Part shown: piece by piece, positions 1-10,573 of the stretch
Numbering within the stretch: position 1 is the first letter of the stretch
Layout of the letters: every line of letters starts with the position of its first letter
Assembly (NCBI GenBank): GCA_002007465.1
Contig: LNAC01000689.1
Span: forward strand, 385,615-449,614
DNA length: 64,000 nt
Direction of reading: 5' to 3'
DNA from: Ailurus styani
Lineage: Eukaryota; Chordata; Mammalia; Carnivora; Ailuridae
Program-made: the position numbers and the translations under genes
The notes under the pieces: model-generated
What the model saw: only the letters and a program-made list of their open reading frames with translations
Told to the model about the DNA's origin: nothing
Database searches by the model: none

Positions 1-455
1 GAGACACGCGCACCGGGGGTGGGCATGACCTCATCGGCGAGCGCACGCGGTCACGAGCGGGGGGCTGCCGCCGGGCGGGGGACGAGGCGCGGGGCGGGGG
101 GTTGGCGGGCAGCCCCACGACCGGGGTCAAGGGTCCCGTCTTTCGCGGGGCTCCCGAGTCACCTGCTTGGAAAGGTAGCTGCGGAGCGCGGGCGCCGCAA
201 ACTCGCGGAAAGCCGCGGGGGCGGGGGGCGGGGGCCGGCCTCCAGCGCGGCAGCCCTGACGGAGTGGGGGGGTTGGCGGCCGCCAAAGGCAAAGCCACTC
301 ATCAAGTAAGGCCTCGGACTGGACAAATGGCAGGCGTCCTGGAGTCCCGACGACGAGGAGGAGGGGGGCGGTGGGGGGGGCTGTCTACTGTACAAAAGGT
401 CCCCTGCTACCCGGTTCCGATCGCCGCACCATCTGGTCCAAAATGGAGGCCCTAG
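1..455. promoter_or_regulatory. CpG-rich block, possible promoter/first exon at window edge
   Basis: This block is very GC-rich with many CpG dinucleotides, unlike the DNA that follows. GC-box-like gggcggg strings occur around 74-80 and 92-98. A fair splice-donor match (atcaa|gtaagg) lies at about 301-311, and a YY1-like aaaatggagg at about 440-449. Overlapping open frames on both strands here reflect GC content and give no recognisable protein. CpG islands usually mark promoters, so this is probably a promoter or non-coding first exon of a gene starting here or lying to the left. Direction is undetermined. The CpG enrichment is seen; the promoter role is inferred. Confidence 0.5.
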
Positions 456-1834
456 CATGACTCCAGGAATCTATGGAAAAGTTTTGGGGTGTTATTTTAA
501 GATGGACGTACAATTGCAACTGTATCAGGACCCCGGAGATCATTTGCACTTCCAGAAGCAAAGTGAGCAAGTGACAGTCATGCTTGGTCGATGCCTGACT
601 CGGCTCTCATGGAACTGGGCAGCCCAGTTTTCACTATAAAAAGCTTCCCCTGGTTCCAGACTCCATGCTGAGGGATTTTCTTTTCGGGACCTGCAGCCCC
701 AAACCGACAGCCCCATGGAAGCGGTGGCCTGGAGCTATGGCCCAGGACTGGGGTGGCCTCAGGTAGTAAGAAGCTGCGTGCGTCTGCCTTGACGCGGTGT
801 GCTCGGAGCACGCTCATTTCCACCCACATACCTAAGTACAGCTTACGGCCACAGAGAGTTTTAGTCGGGGATCTCCAAGCACGGAGACACAGCAGCCTTG
901 CCAGTCAGGTGGCCTTGTTGCCATCTTGCCAGCAGAGACAGGCGGGCGGTGCGGGGACGGGGAGCCCCGGCGCCGGGCACCCCTGGACGCCAGAGCTGGG
1001 AACTATGAGGCGCACCGTTTGACCCGCAACGTAAGACACACACAACCTCAGAGATGATCCTCCAAATGAACCGAAGACCACTGGCTGTGGCCGCTTTGTT
1101 CCTTGAAAAGGAATAAGACACACTGAGCCATCGTGGGGGAGGTAAGAATAAAATGGACTCGATCACAAAGAATTCGCACCCGTTTGCCCTCTCCGGTTCA
1201 CAGCAGTACAGTAAGCCCAGCAGATATTACGTTTCAGGGAAAACTCTCACAAAGGGCCCAAAGGGGGTGGAGATTTTGCTGTAATGACTCAGACCACCTC
1301 CTCCTGCCAGAAAATGCCTTACAGATGACTCCATAACCCACTTGGCGTTTGTGAAATTTAATCCATCCTGCACTCAGTAAGCCATCTATCACATCGTCTT
1401 TGTCCTGACAGCAAACGTTCCAATGGTATGGGCACCAAATTAAGCAATCTGAGTGGAAAAGGCTGTTCTTGTTTTCTACATTTATTAAAAATGTACCAGC
1501 CAAGAGTCTTGGCTGCCTACGACCCTTTCCATCCTTTGGCGTGGCAGCTCTCCAGCTCCGCAGCTGGGCATAACGTTGCCCTTGGACTTGAATATTGCAA
1601 TGGGTGGCCTGACCTCCAAAGGTCATTCTGTGGCAGGGCGATTTGTTGCTTGTGACAAAATGTTGTTGCTTCTCGTTCATATTTGGTTTAACAGTCAAAG
1701 AGAGGCAAAGAAAAGCTCGAGCTTGGGAAATCACAGACAAATTCTGGTCACAGAGGAAACTTTGTGGAACGTGTTGCCATATGGAATAAAAGAATTTTAC
1801 AGACGGAAAGAATCTTAAGTCCCTCCCACTCGTT
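456..1834. other. Single-copy non-coding DNA, nothing recognised
   Basis: No recognisable repeat, RNA gene or protein-like frame was found. A reverse-strand frame of 168 codons at 1234-1740 has no recognisable domain and no codon-bias support, so it is not called as a gene. Confidence 0.5.
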
Positions 1835-1975
1835 TTTCCAAAAGGGGAAAGGGAGACCCAGAGAGGTTAAGTAAACTGCCCACTGTCACACAGCCACTTT
1901 GTGGGGAGACATAAGCCCAGGATTTCCAGGAAGAGGTGTAGCCCTCTTTCCGCCCCCTCATACCACTTAACTATG
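1835..1975 (+). repeat. MIR SINE relic
   Basis: The stretch with 'cccagagaggttaag', then 'ctgcccactgtcacacagcc' and a downstream cataagcccagg follows the core and 3' half of the mammalian-wide interspersed repeat. It is diverged and lacks clean ends, as expected for a copy older than the Carnivora. Confidence 0.75.
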
Positions 1976-3150
1976 GCAAAGGGAAGAGCGGGGTGAGGCG
2001 GTCCTAGTTAAAGCTGATTCTCTTCTCACAAACCCTGCTTAAAACTTAGCTGAGATGGTGTGTGGCTCAGCTGGATGGCGAAATGGTTTGAACTCCACAC
2101 ACACAAGAAGCATTGCCCAGCCGGAAGCCCAGTGTCTAGCCTTCATGTAGGCACCCAGATGTTTGAAAGGTGAAGGCAGGCAGGCAGGCAGGCAGAAAGG
2201 AATGTCCACCTGCTCTAATCGAAAATGGGGAGACCATTCATCAAAAGAAATGGATTCTCTTCTTAATACTAAATGTATGAGCCTCCACGTCCCCTCCTCC
2301 AGCAACACCCCAGCCAAATAGGACCATAGGAGGTCTGCTCCAAGCCCTAGGTAGTCACAGCCTTGGTGTTGGTCTACACATCTGTTAGTGTGAAGCCAGG
2401 CATGAGATGAAACAGAATCCATGCTTCTGCGGAAGATGAGTTTGCCGCTGGAGTGTTGTCAGTCTGGCTCGGAGGGCTCTCTGAGAACACGCCTTGTTTG
2501 AATCCGTCTGATAGCGTCAGTGTGGGCTCTCCTCCATTTATGGGCATGAGGAGGATGAATGACTAATGCAATCCACCAGTTGGGAAATCAGTGCTGTGGA
2601 CTGTAGGCACCGTCTCCCCGGCACCCGAGAAAGGGTTCTCCAGGAGCGACTTAGGGAAGAGCAGGTGGCTTAGCGTGAACGCGATCTTACACTTCCTTCT
2701 TCTAGTATCAGTGTTTTTTCTTGTCTGGCCAGCCAGTTCACGGCATGTTGTTTGTTTATCCCTCCAAGAAGGGGAAAAAAGAAATGACATAGAACATGAT
2801 ATTCCAGTAGGATTCAAGATATTTTTCTTACTCATCTTTCAGCCCTAGCTGCCCATATATAATCTGGGTCCTAAAATATTATCAGAAGACGGAGACATGA
2901 GAGGAGAGTATTTGCCTCTGACATTTGCATTTTTCTGCCATCTGTCATTTTTCTCCCTTCCAAATGAGGATTTATTCAGTTGATTTCATTTCCTCTTCCC
3001 AGAGTCTCTTTTCTCAGCGCTTCACTGTGGTGACTTGACAGAAGACTCCTAAATCCTTAACTGTCACACTGGAGTGACATTAATTGGTAGGCACCAGATT
3101 CGATAAAAGGCAATACATTATCTCTACAGAATTCAGCCTCAGCTGTGATT
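1976..3150. other. Single-copy non-coding DNA with a short GGCA repeat and an octamer motif
   Basis: No gene is evident. The stretch contains an (AGGC)n run at 2172-2197 and a perfect octamer motif atttgcat at 2923-2930, in AT-rich sequence that could be regulatory but has no further support. Confidence 0.45.
2172..2197. repeat. (AGGC)n microsatellite
   Basis: About six uninterrupted units of ggca/aggc lie between gtga and gaaagg. It is a simple tandem repeat and a possible length polymorphism. Confidence 0.85.
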
Positions 3151-3314
3151 CAAAGATTATCGGGGAGGGGGAGGGGCAGAGGGAGAGAATCCCAAGCAGA
3201 CCCCACACTGAGCAGGGGAGCCCAATGCGGGGCTCAGTCTTACGACCCATGAGATCATGATCTGAACCAAAACCAAGAGTCAGATGCCCAAACGACTGAG
3301 CCGCCAGGCGCCCC
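3151..3314 (-). mobile_element. CanSINE (tRNA-Lys-derived), reverse strand
   Basis: Read on the reverse strand, the element begins with a degraded ggcgcctggcggctcag head and continues through a catgatctcatgggtc core, gagccccgcat and a purine-rich (ctccccctcc on the sense strand) body. The poly(A) tail is lost. Substitutions through the tRNA-like part suggest an older copy. Confidence 0.9.
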
Positions 3315-3360
3315 AAACACACCTACTATTTAAAGAATACAGCAAGTGGACTCCGGTTCT

Positions 3361-3546
3361 AAAGATTTTTTTTTTAATTTATATATTTTTCAGAGTGGGG
3401 GCGCACAAGCAGGGGGAGCAGCAGGCAGAGGGAAAAGCAGGCTCCCTGCTGATCGAGGACCTGGGTGTGGGACTCGATCCCAGGATTCTGGGATCATGAC
3501 CTGAGCCGAAAACGGACGCTTCACCAACTGAGCCACCCAAGCGTTC
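3361..3546 (-). mobile_element. CanSINE, reverse strand
   Basis: The left end is the poly(T)/aagattttt tail, followed by the agcaggcagaggg body, the gatcccaggattctgggatcat core and an imperfect 'actgagccacccaagcg' head. Target-site duplication is not clear, and the copy is moderately diverged. Confidence 0.9.
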
Positions 3547-3556
3547 CCTCCCATCC

Positions 3557-3584
3557 TTTTTTTTTTTTTAAAGATTTTTTTTTA
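3557..3584 (-). repeat. Poly(T)-aagatttt run, possible SINE tail remnant
   Basis: A run of about 14 T followed by aaagatttttttt resembles the 3' tail of a reverse-strand CanSINE, but no tRNA-like body follows. It may be a severely 5'-truncated copy or part of the tail of the neighbouring element. Confidence 0.4.
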
Positions 3585-4504
3585 ATAGGTGGGCTCCAGT
3601 TCTAGATAAAAATCAAATCATGGTGCTTTAGGGACTGGACTGAAAAGAGGCACCACCGCAATCTATTTCTGAACTCTCACGTCTTCTGAGATCTGCCAGT
3701 AGCTTGGGAAGAGCTAGTGGTTTCCCTCTTTCTTGCATTTGCATTGATTTACTTGTCCCATTTACTGTAATCAGACTCGAGAATACCAGTCAATCATCTT
3801 AGGGACATTGCAGTCAGTGACAACTGACCTTGGAGTCTTTCCTCAAAGGGCATCAAGAGGAAAGTTAATAAAGAAAAGATGATTTTCTGCCTAATCGCAG
3901 TAGCGAAGAAAGATGGTACCACTAGGCTGTATCTTGAATGAGCAGGCTGTCCAAAATTAATCCACACAGCTTCACATCGCATCATCTGTGGCTTTTCTCA
4001 ACAGGCAGGCTGTTGCAAAGTTCATTAAAAATCCCGATTATCTTTCTCTTTGAAACTGTTGCTAAGCACGGTGATCTGGCCAGAATCTAGTTCGCGAAAT
4101 GATCTTTGAATCTTCATTTCCTTATGTTTAATATCAGAATACAGCCTCTGGTCAAGTCTTCCTACAGTTGAAAGAAAAGCAGCAACCTCCACCCATTTTA
4201 GCCCTTTGAGTCATTGATCATTAGCACCAACTGACGAGGAGGGAAGACGGTGATGTCATATCCATCCTGCGTATGAAGAGGCTGAGTCCGTGAGGAAGGT
4301 AGCCAGCGGCTGAATTCTTCATGCAGCAGTAAGTGAATTGAATTGCAAATCAAAAATTAAGGAAATTAAGGGCAGAACCCTCCCCCCTCTCCTATCTGTG
4401 CTAAAATGGAAGCCAATATGGATAGGCTCTCCATCTGAGAAAAGTAAAGGTCTTGGAGTCACAGGAATGTGAGCGATGAGCGTGGCTGGGTGATCAGCTC
4501 ACCA
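3585..4504. other. Single-copy non-coding DNA
   Basis: No gene or clear repeat is seen. A second atttgcat octamer occurs at 3737-3744. A weak MIR-like patch may lie at about 4240-4340 but is too diverged to call. Confidence 0.4.
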
Positions 4505-4640
4505 ATAATGGTATTTGCTAACCCTCGAGGCATTTACATACCTCATTAAATCCTCCCAACATTCCTCGGAAGTGGGGCCCATTCTGTCATCCTTGTGGGC
4601 ACGCAGCTCACGCAAGTGAAGCCCAGGAGGGATAAGCAGT
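4505..4640 (+). repeat. MIR SINE relic
   Basis: The order 'acctcattaaatcctcccaac', a cattctgtcatcc-like segment and a decayed gcagctcacgcaagtgaagcccagg matches the MIR core (atttaatcctcacaac, cccattttac, cacacagctagtaag). It is strongly decayed. Confidence 0.65.
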
Positions 4641-5240
4641 TGATGAGGAAGCTGGAAAGGCCATTCCACCGGCCACACTTTCAAGCTGTGCATGAGAGAG
4701 CCTCGTCTATGTCACTTCCTCTGAGTAAAAACAAGACAGAGGAAAAGACTCACGGTCCACTTAGGAAATGGGACTGACATATTTAAAAACAAAACAAGCA
4801 AAACACTCTCAAGTCTCTTACCTTTTCCTTACTGACCCCAAGTAGCCAGGACAGGAGGCCACCCAGTAAATCATGACATCTGGTCACCCAGGGGAAAATA
4901 AACCTCCCCCCCAGGCACAGGTTTGTGTCCTGAGTTCCCGGGCTGGCGCCTCACTCAATGGAAGCACTCAAATGAGTCTCCCCAAATGAGAGAGCTCTAA
5001 TAATGTTTCTTCGTTTGTTTTCCAGAATAATAATGCTACTGAGAAGTGATCAGAGGTAGCCCACTCCTTCAGCTCACCTTCACCTCACCTGCCCCACACA
5101 CACAACTCGTGGAGGGGTACAGAGCTTAGAGGAGCGGTTTCTTAAGCCAACCCAGTGAACCAAAAACTCATGTGCAAATGCTCAGAGTGTGTTGGGTTAT
5201 GCTGGAGTATGTTAATGTATGTCTTTTGTTGAATACACGG
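4641..5240. other. Single-copy non-coding DNA
   Basis: No gene or confident repeat is recognised. Several short reading frames are below noise level. Confidence 0.4.
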
Positions 5241-5306
5241 CAATCAACAAACATGGCGGCCAAGCCCAACAAACATGGTGTCCAATCAACAAACATGGCA
5301 GCCAAA
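5241..5306 (+). repeat. Three-unit imperfect tandem array with YY1-like cores
   Basis: Three copies of a unit reading aacaaacatgg plus a variable tail are arranged head to tail. The ATGG cores start at 5253, 5275 and 5295, spacings of 22 and 20 bp. The first unit continues cggcc and the third cagcc, giving ATGGCGGC and ATGGCAGC, close to the YY1 consensus; the middle unit has ATGGTGTC and is poorer. The repeat is seen; YY1 binding is inferred. Confidence 0.6.
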
Positions 5307-5466
5307 CCCTCAAGGTGCCTAGAGAAGTGTCTACATTCCCTTTATTAATCTTCCACTTGGTTACTGGAGAGCCTAGACAGGGAATACCACAGCCCCTGGG
5401 TGACTCCATGCTCTCTGGAGCTTTGATCTTTTGCAAAGCAATTGGGCTCAAAAATCTCAGGCTAGA

Positions 5467-5757
5467 TATCATATGATCTCTCTGATATGAGGAACTTAAG
5501 GGGCAGGGTGGGGGGTCATAGGGGGTAGGGAGGGAAAAATAATGAAACAAGATAGGATGGGGAAGGAGACAAACCATAAGAGACTCCTAATCTCACAAAA
5601 CAAACTGAGGGTTACTGGGGGGTGGGAGGGTAGGGATAGGGTGGATGGGTTATGGACATTGGGAAGGGTTTGTGCTTTGGTGAATGCTGTGAAAGGTGTA
5701 AGCCTGATGATTCACAGACCTGTACCCCTTGGGCAAAGAATAAAAATAAAATTAAAA
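5467..5757 (+). mobile_element. 5'-truncated carnivore L1, 3' end only
   Basis: The segment matches the 3' end of carnivore L1s: 'ggaggagacaaaccataag'-like sequence, 'agactcctaatctcacaaa', a G-rich tract, 'gttatggacattgggaag', 'gattcacagacctgtacccc' and an A-rich end. It is flanked by an exact 17-bp target-site duplication, aaaaatctcaggctaga, at 5450-5466 and 5758-5774. About 290 bp remain, so neither ORF is present. The intact duplication shows target-primed reverse transcription and a fairly recent insertion. Confidence 0.92.
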
Positions 5758-6004
5758 AAAAATCTCAGGCTAGAATGAGAGTTGTAATCTCTGTTGGTAT
5801 ATCCTCTTGTGAAAGACTTTTTTTAAGGACTGAAGTATTCACTAAGAATGTATCACCAATGCACATGGTTGTAATAGGGAAAGGTCTTGAATGCAACCCC
5901 ACTTACGGTCTTAGCTTCTCGTCCATGCTTTCTGGTCTAACTCAGGTGGAATTGCTTATCTGTCGAGCATCGCGGCATTAACTTTTCTTTAAATAGCTCC
6001 TGTT

Positions 6005-6160
6005 TGGGGATACCTGGGTGGCTCATTCCGTTAATTCTCTGACTCTTGACTTCAGCTCAGGTCATGATCTCAGGGTTCTGGGATCAAGTTTTGGGTCAGC
6101 CTCCACACTCAGCAGGGAGTCTCCTGGAGACTCTCTCTCCCTCTCCCTCTGCCCGCCCCC
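6005..6160 (+). mobile_element. CanSINE, forward half of a fold-back pair
   Basis: The element starts gggatacctgggtggctca and runs through the catgatctcagggttctggg core to a ctctctccctctccctctgcc body. Its apparent tail (aaataaataaatcttta) lies 155 bp further right, beyond an inverted copy. The flanks carry one duplication, aaatagctcctgttt at 5990-6004 and aaatagcacctgttt at 6355-6369, so the composite occupies a single insertion site. Confidence 0.88.
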
Positions 6161-6315
6161 CACCAAAGTGCAAGCAGGGGGAGGAGCAGAGGGAGAAGGG
6201 AGAAACAGATTCCCTGCTGAGCAGGGAGCCTGATGTGGTGCTTGATCCCAGAACCCTGAGATCATGAACTGAGCCTAAGTCAGACACTAAAAAGACTGAG
6301 CCACCCAGGCACCCC
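6161..6315 (-). mobile_element. CanSINE, inverted copy inside the preceding SINE
   Basis: The reverse-complement tRNA-like half (ending actgagccacccaggcaccccc) sits between the body and tail of the forward SINE. It has no poly(T) tail of its own, unlike an ordinary nested insertion. It shares the catgatctcagggttctggg segment with the forward arm, so the two can pair as a hairpin. It may derive from template switching or from a nested insertion with loss of the tail. Confidence 0.85.
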
Positions 6316-6369
6316 CTTTTTTTAAAAATATAAAATAAATAAATCTTTAAAAATAAATAGCACCTGTTT

Positions 6370-7138
6370 TGTGCATTTTTTGCAATGTGGCCTCCACCGA
6401 GCATCTCACTGAACTTGAATTTACTCAGTGTCTCTCACTTGCTAACAATATTTCCCTTCAAAGTTTCACAGTCTGGTCTTTTCCTTCTTTTCACCTTATT
6501 TTCTCTCCTATTACTAATGAGATGGTAGTCTCAACTTGCTTTATTTGAATTATTTAAATCTTCAGGCCTCTGTTTAGTGTCAAGTCTGGTTTGGTGCTCC
6601 TTCCTTAAGGAATGATGCCCAAATTAAGTTAAGAAACAATTCCGAAGACAGCTGGCCTGTGATTCTTCATGGTCCCCTGGTATCCCGAGCACCGGACAGT
6701 CTGTTTAATATTGAAAGTTGTTGTAACTAGCCAAGTGCACAGTTTATGTCAGGTTCGACTCACAGAACTTTCCGAAGTAAGCCTGTTCTACGAGCAGATG
6801 GCGGGCATACAAGTAGGGAAGGAAGAGTTAAAGCAGTCTAGGTGTGAGCATAAATGCATAAAAGCTATTGACATGGGGCAATTCGATCTCTTGGCTGACT
6901 CCTACTCACTGTCATCAACCCATAGCACTTAATCCTCTCCTAATAATGGGGTTTCTAGTGAGAGGACACTAAGTGGAGTATAGTAAGAAGGAGCCCCGAT
7001 GTGAAATCCAACGCGACTACTCCACCCCTGCCAGCAATGGAGCCAAAAAAAGGAGCTTTTCTGCTTTGACCTTCCATTCAGGTTCTTTTGTCAGGATTCT
7101 GATCGAAATGGACAGAAACCCAACTTGAAGTAGCTTAA
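6370..7138. other. Single-copy non-coding DNA
   Basis: No gene or confident repeat is seen. Sequence just left of 7139 (aacccaacttgaagtagcttaagc) may be a decayed ancient repeat, but the family is uncertain. Confidence 0.4.
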
Positions 7139-7160
7139 GCAAAAAAAAAAAAAAAAAAAA
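7139..7160 (+). repeat. Poly(A) run
   Basis: About 20 consecutive A residues follow cttaagc. It may be the tail of an otherwise unrecognised retroposed sequence or a simple homopolymer. Confidence 0.8.
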
Positions 7161-7180
7161 GACTATAGCTGTATGCTGCT

Positions 7181-7354
7181 TTTTTTTAAAATATTTTTAA
7201 TTTTATTTTGGAGGGGAGGGGCCAAAGAAGAGGGGGAGACAGTGTCCAGCAGACTCCACACTGAGTGCAGAGCCCGATCTCATGACCATGAAATCATGAC
7301 CTGAGCTGAAACCAAGAGTAGGACGCTCAACCAACCACGCCACCCTGGCACCCC
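7181..7354 (-). mobile_element. CanSINE, reverse strand, diverged
   Basis: A T-rich tail (tttttttaaaatatttttaatttt) leads into an aggggaggggcc body, 'catgaaatcatgacctgagc' and a degraded head ccaccctggcacccc. Internal differences suggest an old copy. Confidence 0.88.
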
Positions 7355-8127
7355 TAGCTGTGTATTTCAAGGATTATCTTCAGACTAGCTAGATAGCCAG
7401 ATGCAGGGCTGAATGTCACCATCTCCAGCTTCACATTCTGACCTGTTCTCTACTACTGTGCAAGGTTCGATTTCACGTTCTACCAGCTCTATGACCCCAA
7501 AGCTAGACAATCTGTCCAACCAGCAAGGACCAGCTTGAGCCACATGACCATCCAGAGCCAGTCACCATGACCAGAGTGAAAAAGTTCTCCAGTTCGCCAA
7601 GACCAAGTCATGGGTTTGCCCTGTGGTATTTTTTTATAAAAATGGTCACAATAAATATAAATTATTATATACAAATGATGGTATTTATCTATTTATACTA
7701 ATAGATAATACAATAGTCATAATAATATCTGTGCCTTTGGGTTGGTCTCCCATATTGATGCTGAGGTTAATCATGCAATTTGTTTTAGCCAACGAGACGA
7801 TAGCAAATGTGACACAAGCAGAGACTTACAAAGGCCTGCCCTTACGTGTTGCTCTCTGGAAATCAAAACTGAGATGAACATGTGAAGGAAGCTGGGCTGG
7901 TTTGACAAAGGACAAAAGACGACAGGGATAGAAGACAGTTGCCCAAGTTGAGGTCCTAGACCTGTCAACCTAGGCCTGTCAACCCCCAGACCGTGAATGA
8001 GGGTTCTAGACCATCCAGCCCGACCTGAGCTGGCCCCGACCAAAATGACTTCCCAGTCAATCTATGGAACCATGAGAAACAACAATTATCATTGTAAGGC
8101 CATTGAAGATACAGGGCAGTTTTTTTG
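7355..8127. other. Single-copy non-coding DNA, AT-rich in the middle
   Basis: No gene is seen. Positions 7625-7735 are strongly AT-rich with runs of aataaatataaattattat type, without a recognised element. Confidence 0.45.
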
Positions 8128-8340
8128 TTTGTTTGGTTGGTTTTTTAAGATTTTATTTACTTATTTGTCAGACAGAGAGAGAGAGAGAGCACAAACAGGC
8201 AGAGTGGAAGGCAGAGGCAGAGGGGGAAACAGCCTCCCTGCTAAGCAAGAAGCCCGATGTGGGACTCAATCCCAGGGTCCTGGGATCATGACCTGAGCTG
8301 AAGGCAGCTGCTTAAGCAACTGAGCCACCCAGGTGTCCCA
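8128..8340 (-). mobile_element. CanSINE, reverse strand, with target-site duplication
   Basis: The order is T-rich tail, (ga)n, the cccgatgtgggactcaatcccagggtcc-type core and a gagccacccaggtgtccc head. Flanks are atacagggcagtttttt (left, about 8109-8125) and atacagggtagtttgtt (right, 8341-8357), a slightly decayed duplication. Confidence 0.92.
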
Positions 8341-10153
8341 ATACAGGGTAGTTTGTTACGTAGCAAGACAAACTCGTACACCAATTCTCTTCTTCAGGAA
8401 GTGCCTATGGTGTTCGAGCACAATGCTGACCGCCGCCCTGAATTGGAGGTCTGTTCTAGAAGCTCTTGCTCCACCTGAAGGATGTCCACGTCGGCCCAGG
8501 TTCTGATATCAAGGGATGCTCCGAGGATGCCTCAGAGTCCATGTGGTGACGTCACAGCTCCTCGATCATTGGTTGGTGGCTATACTTTACAGTTCTCCAG
8601 GCAGAAGAGAGCAGGAAAGGCAAGATGGGCAAGTAGGAGCGAAATGATAAAAATGCGGGGCCGTAGAGATACCCAATGGCGTGCAGATAAGAGAGGAGGG
8701 CTTAAGGTCTTGCTCAAGAATTGCAACTCGTAAACTGAGCAATCGACATTCTTGTTTCCCTCTCTGCTCAGTTTCCTTTTGTTATCCACAAATCTTTAGT
8801 AAATTCTCGCTGGAATGTTCCAAACTGCTCCCAGCTGGTCCACAAGATATGACTAGTCTTTGCTGATGATGCTCGAGTTCAACTTTCTAGTGGGAACAGC
8901 TCCCCCCTAGGCCGTCAGGTTGGTGGCAGAGGTAAACAGGAGGAAGATACTCCCTCTAAGCCACCAAATCTGCAGAATCACTTGGCACGGTTCTCAGTGA
9001 GGGACTGTTGTCTGGCTAAGGAGCCAGGCGGGAGTTGGGCTAAAACCCACGTTTTTCTCCAATTTGAACAAGACACTGAGGTCATCCCTCAAAGAGTTCA
9101 AGAAGGCCATTCCTCTCCAAGGACAGAAGAGGAGAGGAAGCGAATATTCCTGGAGGTCTCAGAGCAGAAGCACAGATCTTGGCCTCCAGACGGACCAGGC
9201 AGCCATCCAGGGGCGTGACTGCAGGCAAGGGAGAGTATGGGAGAGAGCCAAGGAGGCTGTAAGGGGCAAACGCAGAGCTCAAGACACTTAGGTCTGACGG
9301 AAGTGGACGTGGGGTCAGAAGGAGGGAAGAGCCAGGACAGATGGGAGGGAAGGAGAAGCCCTCTGTAAATACCTGGGGCGAAGTGGTCCGGGAGAGGTCC
9401 TGGAAACCAACAGACTACATATTGACATACATGTTCCCCACCAGACGACCGCTCAGTGATTTTCTCGCTAGGGTCTCAAGTCACTCCTGCTGCCCTGAGC
9501 AGGTCGACTGCCTTGTCATGCTAGAGGACCCTCTTAAATGGTTGCGATGGACGGCCAGCGTGCACTAAGGGAATTATTTCTCATGTCAGAAAGCCTGGGA
9601 AAGGCAGGGACTGGTGTCTCAAAGTGTCAAAACCTCATCTGTCTTTCGTTTTTACCCCCCCACCCCCAGTATTAGCTTCTTCCTCTCGGATTGGCTTCTT
9701 CACAAGGCTCCAACCACAGCTGCCCTCCTGGCTCCCCTCCTTCTTGGCCATCGGAGGGACTGCTCTACTGCAGGGAACCGCAGGCCAGAAGAATCAGAGA
9801 CAAGCCCCAGATGACTTGCTTGGGTCGTGCACCGGTACACAGTCCGGCTGGGGTCCCACACGTGGCCAGAGAGCCCTCCTAGAACCAGACCCCTGCAAGG
9901 AGAGAGTGGGTTTTCTTGGTACATGGAAATAAGACAGTTGCAAATTCTTCTGGCCTCCCTACAAAGTTCTTCTGCAAAGATCCTCCCTACAAAGTGATCC
10001 CAGTGGATCACTAACATTTAAAGAGTAAGACAGAAAAAAAGAGAATAACATCTAAATCATGGCATCACAGCTATGGATGGACCAAGTTCGGGGCAATGTC
10101 TCTTTATTTTTTCTCATTTCATCTCCCTCCATATTTTACTTCTCCACATTTCT
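8341..10153. other. Single-copy non-coding DNA
   Basis: No repeat or protein-like frame is recognised over about 1.8 kb. It holds a perfect cAMP-response element at 8547-8554. Short reading frames at 8482-9932 lack domains and overlap each other on both strands. Confidence 0.45.
8547..8554. promoter_or_regulatory. Consensus CRE palindrome tgacgtca
   Basis: A full 8-bp palindromic CREB/ATF recognition sequence lies in ggtgacgtcacagc. CpG-containing octamers are rare in this genome type, but one match alone does not show function. Confidence 0.35.
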
Positions 10154-10271
10154 TTTTTTTTTTCTTTCAAGATGTTATTTTTAAGTAATTTTTACACCAA
10201 ATGCAGGACTCGAACTAATGACCTTGAGATCAAGAGTCACACATTCCTCCAACTGAGCCAGTCAGGTGCCC
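10154..10271 (-). mobile_element. Short CanSINE variant, reverse strand
   Basis: This is the form with only the tRNA-like part and an A-rich tail: ttattttttaagtaattttt tail-side sequence, then 'gaccttgagatcaagagtc' and an actgagccagtcaggtgcccc head. The duplication ctccacatttct is present at 10142-10153 and 10272-10283. Confidence 0.88.
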
Positions 10272-10374
10272 CTCCACATTTCTTCTCATCTGGATGTAGA
10301 ACAAAAATCATGAACTCAAGAATAAAAATGAAAATAAAAAGGAATGAAGAAAGTTTTTTTAAACTTTCTTTAAA

Positions 10375-10573
10375 TAGGGATGCCTGGTTGGCTCAGTCAG
10401 TTAAGCATCTGCCTTTGGTTCAGGTCGTGGTCCCAGGGTCCTAGGATTGAGCCCTGTATCAGGCTCCCTGCTCAGCAGGGAGCCTGCTTCTCCCTCCCTT
10501 CTGCAACCCTCCACTCATGCTCATTCACTCTCTCTCTCAAATAAATAAATAAAATATTTTAGAGTAAATAAAT
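10375..10573 (+). mobile_element. CanSINE, forward strand, with target-site duplication
   Basis: It starts gggatgcctggttggctcag, passes through a B-box-like ggattgagccc and ends with ctctctctcaaataaataaa and aaaatatttt. The duplication aaactttctttaaa is exact at 10361-10374 and 10574-10587. Confidence 0.93.

Noticed and set aside
4240..4340. MIR relic
   Set aside because: Only a weak resemblance over a short distance; not enough conserved core to call.
6005..6352. Twin-priming inversion as explanation of the fold-back SINE
   Set aside because: Twin priming inverts one part of a single element. Here both arms contain the same 5' half, so duplication or a second copy is required.
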